Counted from the stretch's first letter, positions 1 through 8,410 are shown. The stretch is 64,000 bases of DNA from an uncultured Paracoccaceae bacterium (GCA_947503925.1 CANNFQ010000011.1:62001-126000), one strand, 5' to 3'. The notes: a model not told the origin generated them from the sequence alone. Numbers and translations are program-made.

Positions 1-731
1 TTCCCAGACTGATCCAGCACGTAGGCAGCGTAATAATAGGGCGAGTAATTTGGGCGAAGACCTGGGCCACCCATGTCTGTTGCTCCAGCATTCATCGCGT
101 TTTCGAAAAATGCGTCAACTTGATCCCGTGTCCTGGCCCAAAACGCGATGTGGTTTCCATTGCCCCAACTCGCGGGTCGATCAGATGTTGGTACCTGCAG
201 CCGGAACGTTGCTTTGGAGCCTTCTCCTGCGTCAAAATCCGCGTAACCTTTTTTGGCATCAAAGGTAGTCCGCTGAATTTCTAGCGTGCTCAGCACGCTG
301 GTGAAGAACGCAGCATCTCGTTCCAGATCAACTGAACCCAGACAGGCTTTCGAAAACATCGGACCGCCTTGCGACACGTTCTGATCGCCAAGCTCAACGA
401 CGACGTGATTCCCGGTAGGATCGTCAAACGAAACCTTGGTCGCAGTCTTGGTGAGCGTTGCTCCCAGCGACTCCAACAAGCTCGCAGCCTTTTTCAGCAC
501 CTCCTCGGAGGCCGCAGTGAAGACGACCTCGAAACCATTTCCCCACGTCGCCGGCTTTCCATCGATAGGCTCATAGATGAAGAAATGCGGAAATCTGCCA
601 TCGCTGGGTCCGAACTGGACATATCCCGTATCGGAATATGTCACGTTGCTCCCCAGCAAGGTCAGAAAGCTGTCATAGAATGCCTTGGAGCGCTCAAGGT
701 CATTCGTTCCGATCGTAATGTGACTAAACAC
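1..731 (-). CDS. VOC (glyoxalase/bleomycin-resistance fold) family protein, 3' end outside window
   Basis: Reading the minus strand from a GTG at 731 gives an open frame to the window edge, 243 codons seen. It begins VFSHITIGTNDLERSKAFYD, the classic opening of a VOC metal-binding domain (His at residue 4), followed by a FIYEP...GNGFEVVFTA segment and a DPTGNHVVVEL strand near residue 110. A second VOC-like half follows (MFSKACLGSVDLERDAAFF). So this is a two-module VOC protein: either a dioxygenase/lyase-type enzyme or a resistance protein, substrate unknown. GGAG lies 6 bases upstream of the GTG. It is transcribed divergently from the GNAT gene, with the shared 17-bp operator between them. 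The family call is firm and the function open. Confidence 0.85.
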   Translation of the reverse strand, partial: MFSHITIGTNDLERSKAFYDSFLTLLGSNVTYSDTGYVQFGPSDGRFPHFFIYEPIDGKPATWGNGFEVVFTAASEEVLKKAASLLESLGATLTKTATKVSFDDPTGNHVVVELGDQNVSQGGPMFSKACLGSVDLERDAAFFTSVLSTLEIQRTTFDAKKGYADFDAGEGSKATFRLQVPTSDRPASWGNGNHIAFWARTRDQVDAFFENAMNAGATDMGGPGLRPNYSPYYYAAYVLDQSG

Positions 732-856
732 GGTTTCTCCTCTTGTCGCCAATGGTAGTGACGCTTGCGGCGTTTTCGTGGACCGATCCCAGTGCATCCG
801 AAGCTCAAGGTCGATCCTTTACCACGTAATCGCAAAATAGTTGCTTAAGACAAAAA

Positions 857-873
857 TATCAACACTATTGACA
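857..873. promoter_or_regulatory. Regulon operator copy 1 (TATCAACACTATTGACA)
   Basis: This imperfect copy of the palindrome TGTCAATAATATTGACA lies between the divergent VOC (minus) and GNAT (plus) genes, 58 bases before the GNAT start. Both half-sites (TCAA and TTGACA) are kept. The binding protein is inferred to be the MarR-type regulator encoded just downstream. Confidence 0.7.
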
Positions 874-930
874 TATAAGGCGCTGTATCTGGTATGCTTT
901 GAGCGCGGTGGACGGAGAAGGTACGACGAA

Positions 931-1500
931 ATGGCGATCGAACTCAGAACTGCGTCTTGGGATGACTTCGAAGAGGCGATGGGTGAGAAAGGCGGGTGTG
1001 GCGGTTGTTGGTGCATGCTTTGGAGGCTTCCGCGCAAGCAAATGGACGCTCAGATGGGTGATCAGAACAAAGCTGCGATGAAGGAAATCTTCGAGCAAAA
1101 CCCATCTCCAGGTGTGGTGGCAGTAGATACATCCTTGGTTGGAAACCCATGCGTGGGTTGGATTCAGGTTGCCAGACGAGAAGAGTTCGTGCGGCTTGAA
1201 ACAGCCAGGGTCATCAAACCTGTTCCGGGTACCGATGTGTGGGCCGTGTCATGCTTCTACTTGAAAAGTTCGCATCGACGTCAAGGGCTGTCGACCGGTT
1301 TGCTCTCCGCCGCATGCGACTTGGCGGCGTCTCAAGGGGCGAAATGGGTCGAGGGATATCCCATCGACACTCCAAAGAAGAAGTATCCGCCCGTTTACGC
1401 CTGGACCGGGTTTCTTGGAACATATTTGCGCTGTGGGTTTTCCGAAATCGAGAGGCGCTCCGACACAAGGCCGATACTCAGGAAACGTGTCGAAGTTTGA
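931..1500 (+). CDS. GNAT family N-acetyltransferase
   Basis: A 189-residue protein predicted to transfer an acetyl group from acetyl-CoA to an amine substrate that cannot be named. The start at 931 (MAIELRTASW) is preferred because it follows a GGAGAAGG Shine-Dalgarno and because the longer frame would run through the operator at 857-873. Residues about 18-30 are Cys- and Gly-rich (GGCGGCWCMLWR), a signature of one GNAT subgroup. The acetyl-CoA-binding region follows as SSHRRQGLSTGLLSAA near residue 113, matching the R-x-x-G-x-G/A pattern. The C-terminal YLRCGFSEI is typical of GNAT motif B. It belongs to the operator-linked set of the first 18 kb. Confidence 0.85.
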   Translation: MAIELRTASWDDFEEAMGEKGGCGGCWCMLWRLPRKQMDAQMGDQNKAAMKEIFEQNPSPGVVAVDTSLVGNPCVGWIQVARREEFVRLETARVIKPVPGTDVWAVSCFYLKSSHRRQGLSTGLLSAACDLAASQGAKWVEGYPIDTPKKKYPPVYAWTGFLGTYLRCGFSEIERRSDTRPILRKRVEV

Positions 1501-1924
1501 GATGGTATCCCACCCCTCCATTTTGTCCAAAAGCTGTACAACGTCGCGTTTTCTCACAGACGCCCATATCATCATGCCCTGGCAAGTCGCCAAGAATGGT
1601 TGGCAAACAGATACATATCTACAGTCGACCTTCCGGATGGCAACTGAGCGTCTCGCGGTGAAATACTTCCCTGCCCTGCCAGATTGGTCCAGCATCACTA
1701 GCCGCTTCTATCCTCCAATCGCATGTTCAAAATGCCGCGCTGGCGCGGTTCTCGTCTCGCTGAGCGATGTGACGATGCAGGATAGGAGGGTCACGAAGAT
1801 TCTCCATTTGATCGTTGACGCCACGACATCGCGGACAATCGCGTTGTGCGAAACCATACCCCTCCATGATCGGGACGATGAATTTGGTCTTTGATAGGTT
1901 CCAGAGTTGATCTATCGGGAGACA
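1501..1924. other. Intergenic stretch without a supported gene
   Basis: Both strands carry weak open frames here. The plus-strand one has an isolated CSKC pair and the minus-strand one CPRC. None has a convincing start, family resemblance or Shine-Dalgarno. It may be a decayed small zinc-ribbon gene, but this cannot be supported from sequence alone. Confidence 0.4.
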
Positions 1925-1941
1925 ATGCAACATAGTTGACA
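1925..1941. promoter_or_regulatory. Degenerate regulon operator copy (ATGCAACATAGTTGACA)
   Basis: One half-site (TTGACA) is intact and the other is reduced to CAA, with the same 17-bp geometry as the strong copies. It lies 31 bases before the MarR start codon, as expected for autoregulation by the protein that recognises the family of sites. Confidence 0.5.
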
Positions 1942-1971
1942 AATATGGTCCGACGGACAGAAGGCGAGATT

Positions 1972-2439
1972 ATGTCAGACGAAAACAAGTACTACGAACA
2001 TCTGGAACTCTTCCATTTCGCTTTCCGCGGCATCATCGAAGAAGCTGATCAAGTGCTGGCTAAATACAACCTCAACCGAGCCCATCACAGGATCATCTAT
2101 TTTGTTGCCCGGGCAAAGACGATCTCAATGGCGGACCTGATCGAGATCCTCGGCGTCTCGCGACAAGCCCTACATCGGCCTCTCAAACAGCTCACGGATC
2201 AAGGTTTCGTGTTGGTCGAGCCGAAGCCGGACAACAGAAGATCCTATCTTGTGTCTCTCTCCGCCAAGGGAAGAAAGCTGGAAAAGGTCGTGACAGGTTC
2301 TCAGGTCAGACGTTTTGAAAAACTGGAGCAGTCGATATCCGAGACGCCGATCGAAGGTTGGAAGCGAACCATGCGCGAGCTTTGTACGGACTCATCCTAT
2401 CCAGACCTCGATCGGCTTCTGGGTCGGTCAACGCGCTAA
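1972..2439 (+). CDS. MarR family transcriptional regulator
   Basis: A 155-residue winged-helix regulator. Residues 51-75 form the helix-turn-helix (ISMADLIEILGVSRQALHR), followed by the beta-wing with PDNRRSYLVSLSAKG at 86-100, the usual MarR signature. The start at 1972 (MSDENKYYEH) follows AGGCGAG; the upstream in-frame TTG would place the operator inside the gene. No reactive cysteine is evident, so a small-molecule ligand is more likely than a redox switch. A degenerate copy of the 17-bp palindrome sits at its own promoter and strong copies lie before seven neighbouring transcription units. It is therefore the best candidate for the local regulon's repressor (inference). Confidence 0.85.
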   Translation: MSDENKYYEHLELFHFAFRGIIEEADQVLAKYNLNRAHHRIIYFVARAKTISMADLIEILGVSRQALHRPLKQLTDQGFVLVEPKPDNRRSYLVSLSAKGRKLEKVVTGSQVRRFEKLEQSISETPIEGWKRTMRELCTDSSYPDLDRLLGRSTR

Positions 2440-3066
2440 TACTTCATACATGTTCAATCAACTTGAAGCGCGCATGCCTTGATACAAACGCGCTGGCCTC
2501 TCAACTGCGCATTCCATCTCCGGATCACGATACAAATTCTTGTGGCTGCACTCCCGTGCGAGGGTAGCATGAACTGATCCACCAACCGTACGCGGCACGC
2601 AAACACCAACTCCAAGTGCAGCAACTCGAGCAGGCAAGACTGAGCAGCAATGCCGACCATCCTACAATCTCGTGAATAGCCATTGAGGGTGTTGAAGGTC
2701 ATTCGAACGATTTATCTCAATCGGTGGCTAACTGCGGAGCCACTGGATTGGATGCGCTCATCGCAAAAGCAGAAAGTCAGCTGTGATCTTCTCGTTCTTG
2801 GTTCCGATCAACGAAGAGCTCGAAGTTTCCAACTCGTTGAAAATAGGGAACGCTGCGACGCTTGCGGTGGCCCGTCTTCTTGTTCCGACGTTCGACGTGA
2901 CCAGTGATGTTTGCTCTCTACGCCTCGTTTGGAACGTCGAATTTGCTCTCCAGAATAGAGTCTTTGCCGATACTTTGCAGGATCGATCAGAAGGCGACCG
3001 CTTTACTTGGAAATTCCCTAAGGGCGTCGTTCTTCAGTTGCAACCCAGTTCAATATCACACTAATA
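2440..3066. other. 627-base stretch with no recognisable gene
   Basis: Open frames exist (for example plus strand 2783-3064, 93 codons) but none shows a family motif, a good ribosome site or sensible neighbours. The stretch may contain a decayed gene. The strong operator copy lies at its right edge. Confidence 0.4.
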
Positions 3067-3083
3067 TGTCAATAATATTGACA
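3067..3083. promoter_or_regulatory. Regulon operator copy, perfect palindrome (TGTCAATAATATTGACA)
   Basis: Eight-base arms are perfectly inverted around one central base, with a further A/T pair on each side. It lies 13 bases before the thioesterase start codon, so a bound protein would cover the initiation region and block transcription. Confidence 0.8.
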
Positions 3084-3096
3084 TGAATGGAAGCTC

Positions 3097-3513
3097 ATGA
3101 ATACCTACCTTTCCTACCAGACCCTCGTCTATCCATGGGTCATTGATCAGAACGGGCACTTGAATGTTCAACACTATGTCGGGTTCTTCGACTGTGCATC
3201 CTGGAACTTTCTGGCCGCCGCCGGTTTTGGCCCTGAACATTTTCGTCAAAGCCACACTGGGTTCGTCGCAAAAGAGCAGAACATCTCGTACCATAAGGAG
3301 GTACTGGCGGGCCAGATCATTCAGATACACAGCAGCTGTTCGCATATTGGAACATCTTCCTTGGGATTGAAGCACGAGATGACGATCTCATGCACGAGTG
3401 AACCGGCTGCCTCGATGAACCTGGCCATTGTCCAGATTGATACGGAAACAAGATTCAAAGCTCCTCTCCCAGAGCAAAGCTCGATTTGGTTCGCGAATAT
3501 CGGCAAACTTTAA
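3097..3513 (+). CDS. Hot-dog fold acyl-CoA thioesterase (YbgC/4-hydroxybenzoyl-CoA thioesterase-like)
   Basis: A 138-residue single-domain protein. The N-terminal segment VIDQNGHLNVQHYVGFFD (residues 15-32) matches the active-site loop of hot-dog thioesterases, where the Asp before N-G-H is usually catalytic. The following helix (WNFLAAAGF) and strand (ISYHKEV) fit the fold. It would hydrolyse an acyl-CoA in the cytoplasm; similar proteins occur next to carnitine/betaine and aromatic catabolic genes, but the substrate here is unknown. A strong operator copy overlaps its promoter, linking it to the thiolase, SDR and TRAP genes further on. The start is the first ATG, right after GGAAGCTC. Confidence 0.8.
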   Translation: MNTYLSYQTLVYPWVIDQNGHLNVQHYVGFFDCASWNFLAAAGFGPEHFRQSHTGFVAKEQNISYHKEVLAGQIIQIHSSCSHIGTSSLGLKHEMTISCTSEPAASMNLAIVQIDTETRFKAPLPEQSSIWFANIGKL

Positions 3514-3708
3514 GCCCGGCTGCAAAGTCGGCGCTTGTTCCAACGTGGTTACGGGTTTCTTTGCCTCCGAAACTCGCAAGGGTAGACTCCTGCACCTTTC
3601 CCGTTGTCACTCGCCGATTTGACGTTCTCTTTCACATTGCAGATGGCATTGTGAATTTGAACATTCGCGATCTTCGACGGTCAGTTCTCCTGTTCGCCCG
3701 AGAAAAAG

Positions 3709-3741
3709 CACAAAATGTCAATAATGTTGACATTTTGTGCT
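3709..3741. promoter_or_regulatory. Long inverted repeat containing a regulon operator copy
   Basis: The arms GCACAAAATGTCAA and TTGACATTTTGTGC are a perfect 14-base inverted repeat around TAATG. The core, 3716-3732, is the shared operator (TGTCAATAATGTTGACA), here extended on both sides. It ends 34 bases before the start of the transglutaminase-like gene. It could bind a dimer plus flanking contacts, or act as a transcriptional hairpin. Confidence 0.75.
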
Positions 3742-3775
3742 TCGACTACTTCTTTTGGAGAACAGAGGAAAAACA

Positions 3776-5743
3776 ATGACTTCACAAGAAGAGTTGGCAC
3801 CTGATGTAGTTTTTGCTCCCATTCCGACATGGGTAAAGATGTGGGATGCAGATACAAGCGCAGATATGGGATCGTCTGAGGATCGCAATCGGCTAGTCGA
3901 CCTGCAATTCCTAGTCGAAGAGTACGTCAGCACACGTTTCATGCGTCACAGATTCTTTCTGGCCACGACCCGCGATCTGAATAACTCTATTTCATATAAT
4001 ATCAGAATCGGTTTTGCCGTCGAAGAAGTGGTCATCCACCACGTACAAGTGATGCGAGGTGACAAACTCATCAGGCTTGACGATCAAATCAAAGAGCAGC
4101 CATCCCATTTTGGGAAGAATGATGGCTCGGGAAATCTGCGACTTTTGATTCCTGGACTGCATCTGAATGATGAAGTCGAAATTTGCTATTCATGTAGGCA
4201 ACGACCGTCACATATACCATGGTCAATGCAGGGTGATTACCGATCTAAACAATTGAGCAAAAATGATTTTTTGAGAGTGGTAGTCACCAGCCCGAAGGAA
4301 CTCCATTCCTCCGGGTGCAATGGATTGCACTATCGACACTTCGAAGTGGACGGTGCGAAGATCCATGAATGGGGGCCAGAAAAGACAACGTTGTTAGAAA
4401 GAAATGACGACGTGGATCAGTTTCAGTTGAGCCTTGCTTCGAGTTGGGAAGAATTGTCGGCGACTTTGTATGCCCGATACTCTGCGTTTCTTGTTTCAGA
4501 CGCTGAAGTTTTGAAGATCGCAACTGAAATTGACGCGATAGCAACGAATGAAAGGCAAAAAGTTACATTTGCTTTGAGGTGGATTCAGAATAGCATCTCG
4601 TATTTAAGCTCCAGGTCATTCGAACCAAAGCTACCGCCAGAAACACTTCGATCACGTTTTGGTGATTGTCGTGAGCAGTCGCTGCTGCTCGTTTCTATTC
4701 TCACTGCGCTAGGGGTTAAGTCGAGATTGACCTTAGTCGATTCTTATCGAAACCTTCTGAATCGATCGTTCAAACCTTCACGCAACTGGTTCGATCATTT
4801 TGTTGTCGAAGTGTGGGATAACGCAGATCAGTCGCGTTACTGGATCGATCCGATGCGCACACATCAAGGGGGCATCGGTGACAACATTTTTTTACCTGAC
4901 TATGAATTTGGACTCGTACTGGATCCTAAGGGATGTGATCTGACACCCGTGGCCGGTAAAGACAGCAAGGAACCTGAATTGTCGATCTGCGATGAATACA
5001 GGTTCTCAGATGACAAAGACACGATTGCAGTGCTGAAGGCGTCAAAAACGCTTAGAGGGCCACTAGCAGATCAATATCGCATGACCATCGAGGAGAACTC
5101 GAAGGAGCAGTTGTCACTAAGACACCAATCTGAATACTCCCGTTTCTATGAACTTGAGCGTGGCGAACATGAGACTTTGATATCCGATGATATTGATGCC
5201 AACACAATAACAGTTCTTTCCAAGTTCAAGATTCCCAGAAGGAAATTTCTAGCAGATGGACATCTGCAGCAGTTTTGGCTTAACCCGACGGCTGTAAATG
5301 ACCTTGTTCGGTCCACTTTGGAAAGTTTACGGTCTGATGAGAACAAGATTTACTCAAGAAAACATCATGTGGCTCACTCAGTCACGATACTCGATGCACC
5401 CGGCCAACTTCCGACCGTGCCTGATATTGATGTTGCAAACAGTTACTTCCGCTTGGGCCGTGAAGCAGAGTATCAGACAGAGGAGAACCGTCTATCGGTC
5501 AACTGGACCTTTAGTTCAAAGGCTAGGCCCTTAGACAATGATACAAGGCTCGATTTTGAAGCCCTATTGGCACCGGCCCTTGAAGAGACGAACTACTGGT
5601 GTCATTTGTCTTGGGAAGAGCCCACTAAATCCGTACAGCCAATCAGAACGTTCTGGCCCTACCTTAGAAGGGCTGTACTTTGGTGGATTTCTCTTGGAGC
5701 AGTAACTTACCTAGTCTTCTGGATTGGCTTGTTGAACCAATAA
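3776..5743 (+). CDS. DUF3857/transglutaminase-like protein with C-terminal membrane anchor
   Basis: A 655-residue protein. The first 230 residues resemble the beta-rich DUF3857 module that commonly precedes transglutaminase cores. The core carries a complete papain-like triad: Cys298 in FGDCREQS, His341 in WFDHFVVEV and Asp358 in YWIDPM. A hydrophobic segment near residues 632-652 should anchor the C terminus in the membrane. No N-terminal signal peptide is visible, so topology is uncertain. Such proteins are proteases or peptide-crosslinking enzymes, often encoded near peptide systems, but the target here is unknown. Base composition is more AT-rich than the neighbours, suggesting separate acquisition. 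The start at 3776 follows AGAGGAAA. It is controlled by the operator in the long inverted repeat upstream. Confidence 0.8.
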   Translation: MTSQEELAPDVVFAPIPTWVKMWDADTSADMGSSEDRNRLVDLQFLVEEYVSTRFMRHRFFLATTRDLNNSISYNIRIGFAVEEVVIHHVQVMRGDKLIRLDDQIKEQPSHFGKNDGSGNLRLLIPGLHLNDEVEICYSCRQRPSHIPWSMQGDYRSKQLSKNDFLRVVVTSPKELHSSGCNGLHYRHFEVDGAKIHEWGPEKTTLLERNDDVDQFQLSLASSWEELSATLYARYSAFLVSDAEVLKIATEIDAIATNERQKVTFALRWIQNSISYLSSRSFEPKLPPETLRSRFGDCREQSLLLVSILTALGVKSRLTLVDSYRNLLNRSFKPSRNWFDHFVVEVWDNADQSRYWIDPMRTHQGGIGDNIFLPDYEFGLVLDPKGCDLTPVAGKDSKEPELSICDEYRFSDDKDTIAVLKASKTLRGPLADQYRMTIEENSKEQLSLRHQSEYSRFYELERGEHETLISDDIDANTITVLSKFKIPRRKFLADGHLQQFWLNPTAVNDLVRSTLESLRSDENKIYSRKHHVAHSVTILDAPGQLPTVPDIDVANSYFRLGREAEYQTEENRLSVNWTFSSKARPLDNDTRLDFEALLAPALEETNYWCHLSWEEPTKSVQPIRTFWPYLRRAVLWWISLGAVTYLVFWIGLLNQ

Positions 5744-5963
5744 CAAAACTTCAGAACTGCCTTTCTGCGAACCTTCGGTTTGACATCCTCGTGACTTGGA
5801 TATTTCAGGGAAGCCAAGTAGCCCCAATCAACGCGAGTGGCCAAAGCAAGACAAGATCATCCTTTACTGTTTGCGGCCAACTGACATCAAATATTTCGCT
5901 TTGACGTTTATGCATTCAGTCCTTGCCACACAACTCGGCCTATTTATTAGTTCATGGGGGTTG

Positions 5964-5985
5964 ATTGCCTAGTACGCTAGGCAAT
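5964..5985. promoter_or_regulatory. OhrR-type operator upstream of ohrR
   Basis: Perfect 9-base arms ATTGCCTAG / CTAGGCAAT flank TACG, 35 bases before the ohrR-like start. The same CCTAG...CTAGG core recurs twice before the hydrolase gene at 6597, so the regulator probably controls itself and that gene. The rest of 5744-6020 shows no gene. Confidence 0.75.
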
Positions 5986-6020
5986 AATGAGATGCGTCAC
6001 ATTCTTGCGAGAAAAAGTCG

Positions 6021-6455
6021 ATGCCTGAAGTTACAAATCCACTGATCCTTAGCCATCAGCTATGCTTTGCGCTGTACGCAACGTCACGCGCGATCACCAA
6101 GTTCTATGCGTCCCTTCTAGACGAAATGAATCTCACATACCCGCAATACCTCACCCTATTGGTGCTCTGGGAACGTGACGGTATCAGCGTTCAGCAGATC
6201 GCGGATGAACTGGAACTGGAGGGCGCCACGGCGACGCCTCTGATCCAGAGGATGGAAAAACTAGGGCTCGTGAAGCGACAGCGCAGCAGTGAAGACGGTC
6301 GCCAGCTCGAAGTTCACTTGACAGAAAGAGGCATGGCCCTTCGGGAGAAGGCTCTTGGAGTTCCGCATAAATTAGGAGGGGCTCTTGGCATCACAAAGGA
6401 AGATGCAGAAAGACTTGTCTCCGATCTCAACGCGTTGCGAGAGAGAATAAGCTGA
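6021..6455 (+). CDS. ohrR: OhrR-like MarR family organic peroxide sensor
   Basis: A 144-residue MarR protein whose N-terminal region has the OhrR signature: SHQLCFALYA with the reactive Cys15, then LTYPQYLTLLVLWE. In characterised OhrR proteins this cysteine is oxidised by organic hydroperoxides, releasing DNA. The winged helix spans about residues 55-105 (VQQIADELELEGATATPLIQRME, wing with SSEDGRQLEVHLTERG). Classical ohrR pairs with ohr, a peroxidase. Here no ohr is present, and the partner appears to be the secreted alpha/beta hydrolase downstream, which carries the same operator. The start follows weak upstream pairing but fits the family length. Confidence 0.8.
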   Translation: MPEVTNPLILSHQLCFALYATSRAITKFYASLLDEMNLTYPQYLTLLVLWERDGISVQQIADELELEGATATPLIQRMEKLGLVKRQRSSEDGRQLEVHLTERGMALREKALGVPHKLGGALGITKEDAERLVSDLNALRERIS

Positions 6456-6514
6456 TCTGAGAATAAATCTCGGGAACGGCCGTCTGGTCGGATGAAGCAG
6501 ACTCAATAAAATTG

Positions 6515-6529
6515 ACTAGTGCCCTAGGT
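6515..6529. promoter_or_regulatory. OhrR-type operator, imperfect copy
   Basis: ACTAGTGCCCTAGGT is an imperfect version of the palindrome that follows 18 bases downstream. Together they make a double operator before the hydrolase gene. Confidence 0.65.
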
Positions 6530-6546
6530 ATTGCTATGTCGAATAC

Positions 6547-6562
6547 ACCTAGTGCACTAGGT
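6547..6562. promoter_or_regulatory. OhrR-type operator, perfect 16-bp palindrome
   Basis: ACCTAGTGCACTAGGT is a perfect palindrome, 34 bases before the hydrolase start. It shares the CCTAG...CTAGG core with the site upstream of the OhrR-like gene. Confidence 0.75.
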
Positions 6563-6596
6563 AAAACCAATCTCAAACCTTCTCAAGGAGACCACC

Positions 6597-7364
6597 ATGA
6601 ACCGTCGTTATGTATTGAACACCTTGGCTTCTGCCGCGACCATCGTCATCAGCTTTGGCGTAACTGCCGCAATGGCTCAGGAAAACTTGACTGCGAAGTC
6701 AGTCGTGCTCGTGCATGGTGCATTTGCTGATGGTTCGGCCTGGAACAAGGTCATCCCACTGCTCGAAGAAGCCGGCCTCGACGTCAGCGCGGCACAGATT
6801 CCGCTCACATCGTTACAGGATGATGCCGCCGCGACCGATCGGGCGATCGCACGCTCGGAAGGCCCGGTGGTCTTGGTGGGCCACTCATGGGGTGGTGTGG
6901 TCATCACTGAAGCGGGTGCACAGGAGAAAGTGCACTCCTTGGTGTATGTCTCTGCATTTGTGCCCGATCTTGGTCGGTCGGTCGGTTCCTACATCCAAGA
7001 CTTTCCCCATGCCGATGGTCTGGATCATCTGCAAAAGGACGCGGCCGGTTTCTACACGCTGAGTGACGAGGGTATGACCGAGCATTTTGCTTTCGATTTG
7101 CCCGCGGACGAAATCGCATTGATCGCCGCCACTCAAGGCCCGGTCAACAGCACCGCGCTCGGGGCCGTTATCAGCGTAGCTGCCTGGAAGACAAAGCCCA
7201 ACTTTGCGATCGTCACGACCCAAGACCGTATGACGCACACTGACATGCAGCGCGCACAGGTCAAAAAGCTAAACGCAACGGCCGTCGAAGTCGAAACAAG
7301 TCACGTACCGATGCTGACCAATCCTCAGATCGTTGCAGATCTGATCATAGAAGCAGCAAAGTAG
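6597..7364 (+). CDS. Secreted alpha/beta hydrolase
   Basis: A 255-residue protein. Residues 1-28 form a signal peptide ending in AMA, so it should act in the periplasm. The oxyanion segment VLVHGAFADGSAW (residues 38-49), the nucleophile elbow GHSWGG with Ser97, and His236 in TSHVPML give a complete alpha/beta-hydrolase arrangement; the acid is probably in the TTQD segment near residue 207. Similar proteins are often annotated as salicylate-esterase/AB-hydrolase, but substrate is unknown. AAGGAGA precedes the ATG. Two operators matching the one before ohrR imply peroxide-responsive control, so it may remove an oxidised or toxic ester. Confidence 0.85.
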   Translation: MNRRYVLNTLASAATIVISFGVTAAMAQENLTAKSVVLVHGAFADGSAWNKVIPLLEEAGLDVSAAQIPLTSLQDDAAATDRAIARSEGPVVLVGHSWGGVVITEAGAQEKVHSLVYVSAFVPDLGRSVGSYIQDFPHADGLDHLQKDAAGFYTLSDEGMTEHFAFDLPADEIALIAATQGPVNSTALGAVISVAAWKTKPNFAIVTTQDRMTHTDMQRAQVKKLNATAVEVETSHVPMLTNPQIVADLIIEAAK

Positions 7365-7375
7365 GGTGCTTCTTG

Positions 7376-7408
7376 CTTGGTGCCGCTGTCCTCCCGAGCG
7401 GCACCAAG
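7376..7408 (+). terminator. Strong hairpin after the hydrolase gene
   Basis: A perfect 12-base stem (CTTGGTGCCGCT / AGCGGCACCAAG) with a 9-base loop, 11 bases after the stop. No T-run follows, so its role as an intrinsic terminator is likely but not certain. The remaining 294 bases to the next gene show nothing recognisable. Confidence 0.65.
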
Positions 7409-7702
7409 ACCCTCTGTAGCAAAGACAGACAATCACTAGAGCAGCAATGAAACTCGCACGTCCCTTGCTTGATGACGCGAATGCTGTGCGCAGTTTTCGA
7501 CCACAACCCTTCGCCTGCCTCGCTTGAGCTCTGCGAAGGCTCCGCTCAGCAGGCCTCACCGCAACCAAATCAACAGGCAGAAACAGGAACGGGTCCACAA
7601 CCTGAACGATACAGATCAAGGTGCCGGGTTCGGACGCCGATCGAAGGAAGATGGATGGTCCGGCATGTGTTCTTTGGAAATATCAATCATCGACTTGCTT
7701 GC

Positions 7703-8194
7703 TCATGATGGCACGAAAGATCCGACTTTTTTCAAGCAACGCAGTGTGAAGTTTGATCTGGAGTGTCTAAGGCCTTGAACACGGAAAAGCCTCTCTCTGA
7801 GAAATTCTTCGACCCCCTTGGTACCAGTGGTTGCAATCTTGATGAAGAAATCGAAGTCACCGGCCATGAGATAGACTTCCAGGACTTCCGGAATGTCGGC
7901 CATCGCCTTGCCAAACTGCTCCAGAACATCGGGCTCATGGCGATCCAAGGACACTTCGACCATCACTGTCTCCCCCACACCCAGTGCATCGTGATCGAGA
8001 AGTGCGGTGTAGCCCATTATGATGCCATCTTCCTCAAGCCGGCGCGTTCGTTGCCAGCAAGGACTAGGAGACAGTCCTACGACCTTGGCCAACTCAGCAT
8101 TGCTGAGCCTCCCATTGTTTATCAGTGCTTTCAGAATCTTCCGATCCAGATGATCCAGGGGTCGACCACGCAAATTCTTTTCCTCCAGAACCAT
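7703..8194 (-). CDS. Lrp/AsnC family transcriptional regulator
   Basis: A 163-residue regulator: an N-terminal helix-turn-helix (LDRKILKALINNGRLSNAEL, then VGLSPSPCWQRTRRLEEDG) joined to a C-terminal RAM ligand-binding domain (VEVSLDRHEPDVLEQF...VYLMAGDFDFFIKI). Such proteins respond to amino acids or related small molecules. The start at 8194 fits the family length; an alternative ATG at 8257 would add 21 residues. It is divergent from the thiolase gene, with an operator copy between them, so the two units are probably co-controlled and Lrp may act on the thiolase/TRAP genes. Confidence 0.85.
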   Translation of the reverse strand: MVLEEKNLRGRPLDHLDRKILKALINNGRLSNAELAKVVGLSPSPCWQRTRRLEEDGIIMGYTALLDHDALGVGETVMVEVSLDRHEPDVLEQFGKAMADIPEVLEVYLMAGDFDFFIKIATTGTKGVEEFLRERLFRVQGLRHSRSNFTLRCLKKVGSFVPS

Positions 8195-8277
8195 GTTTTT
8201 TCGGCAGGTTCTTCTTTGAAATCGACTGATTTGCCTGATTTCAGAATGTAATTTCATTAAACGTAAGCTATTAATTA

Positions 8278-8294
8278 TGTCAATAATATTGACG
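8278..8294. promoter_or_regulatory. Regulon operator copy (TGTCAATAATATTGACG)
   Basis: This differs from the perfect palindrome only at the last base. It lies between the Lrp gene (minus) and the thiolase gene (plus), close to the Lrp start. Confidence 0.8.
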
Positions 8295-8410
8295 TAATGG
8301 CACAGGCGTGAATGCCGAACTAACCAGAGAGCACCGAGCGTTGAAGGTAAGTGGACTGCAGGAATGGCTGCGCCTCTGACCGCGACCAACGCTCGAGCAA
8401 AGGAAATGAG

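Noticed and set aside
1415..1894. Plus-strand open frame with a CSKC pair
   Set aside because: It starts inside the GNAT gene, has no ribosome site, and no consistent zinc-ribbon pattern (second Cys pair missing). A decayed gene is possible but unsupported.
2783..3064. 93-codon plus-strand frame before the thioesterase gene
   Set aside because: No family motif, doubtful start, and it runs up to the operator; codon pattern does not stand out.
7469..7778. Open frames downstream of the alpha/beta hydrolase
   Set aside because: Short, without ribosome sites and partly antisense to the Lrp gene.
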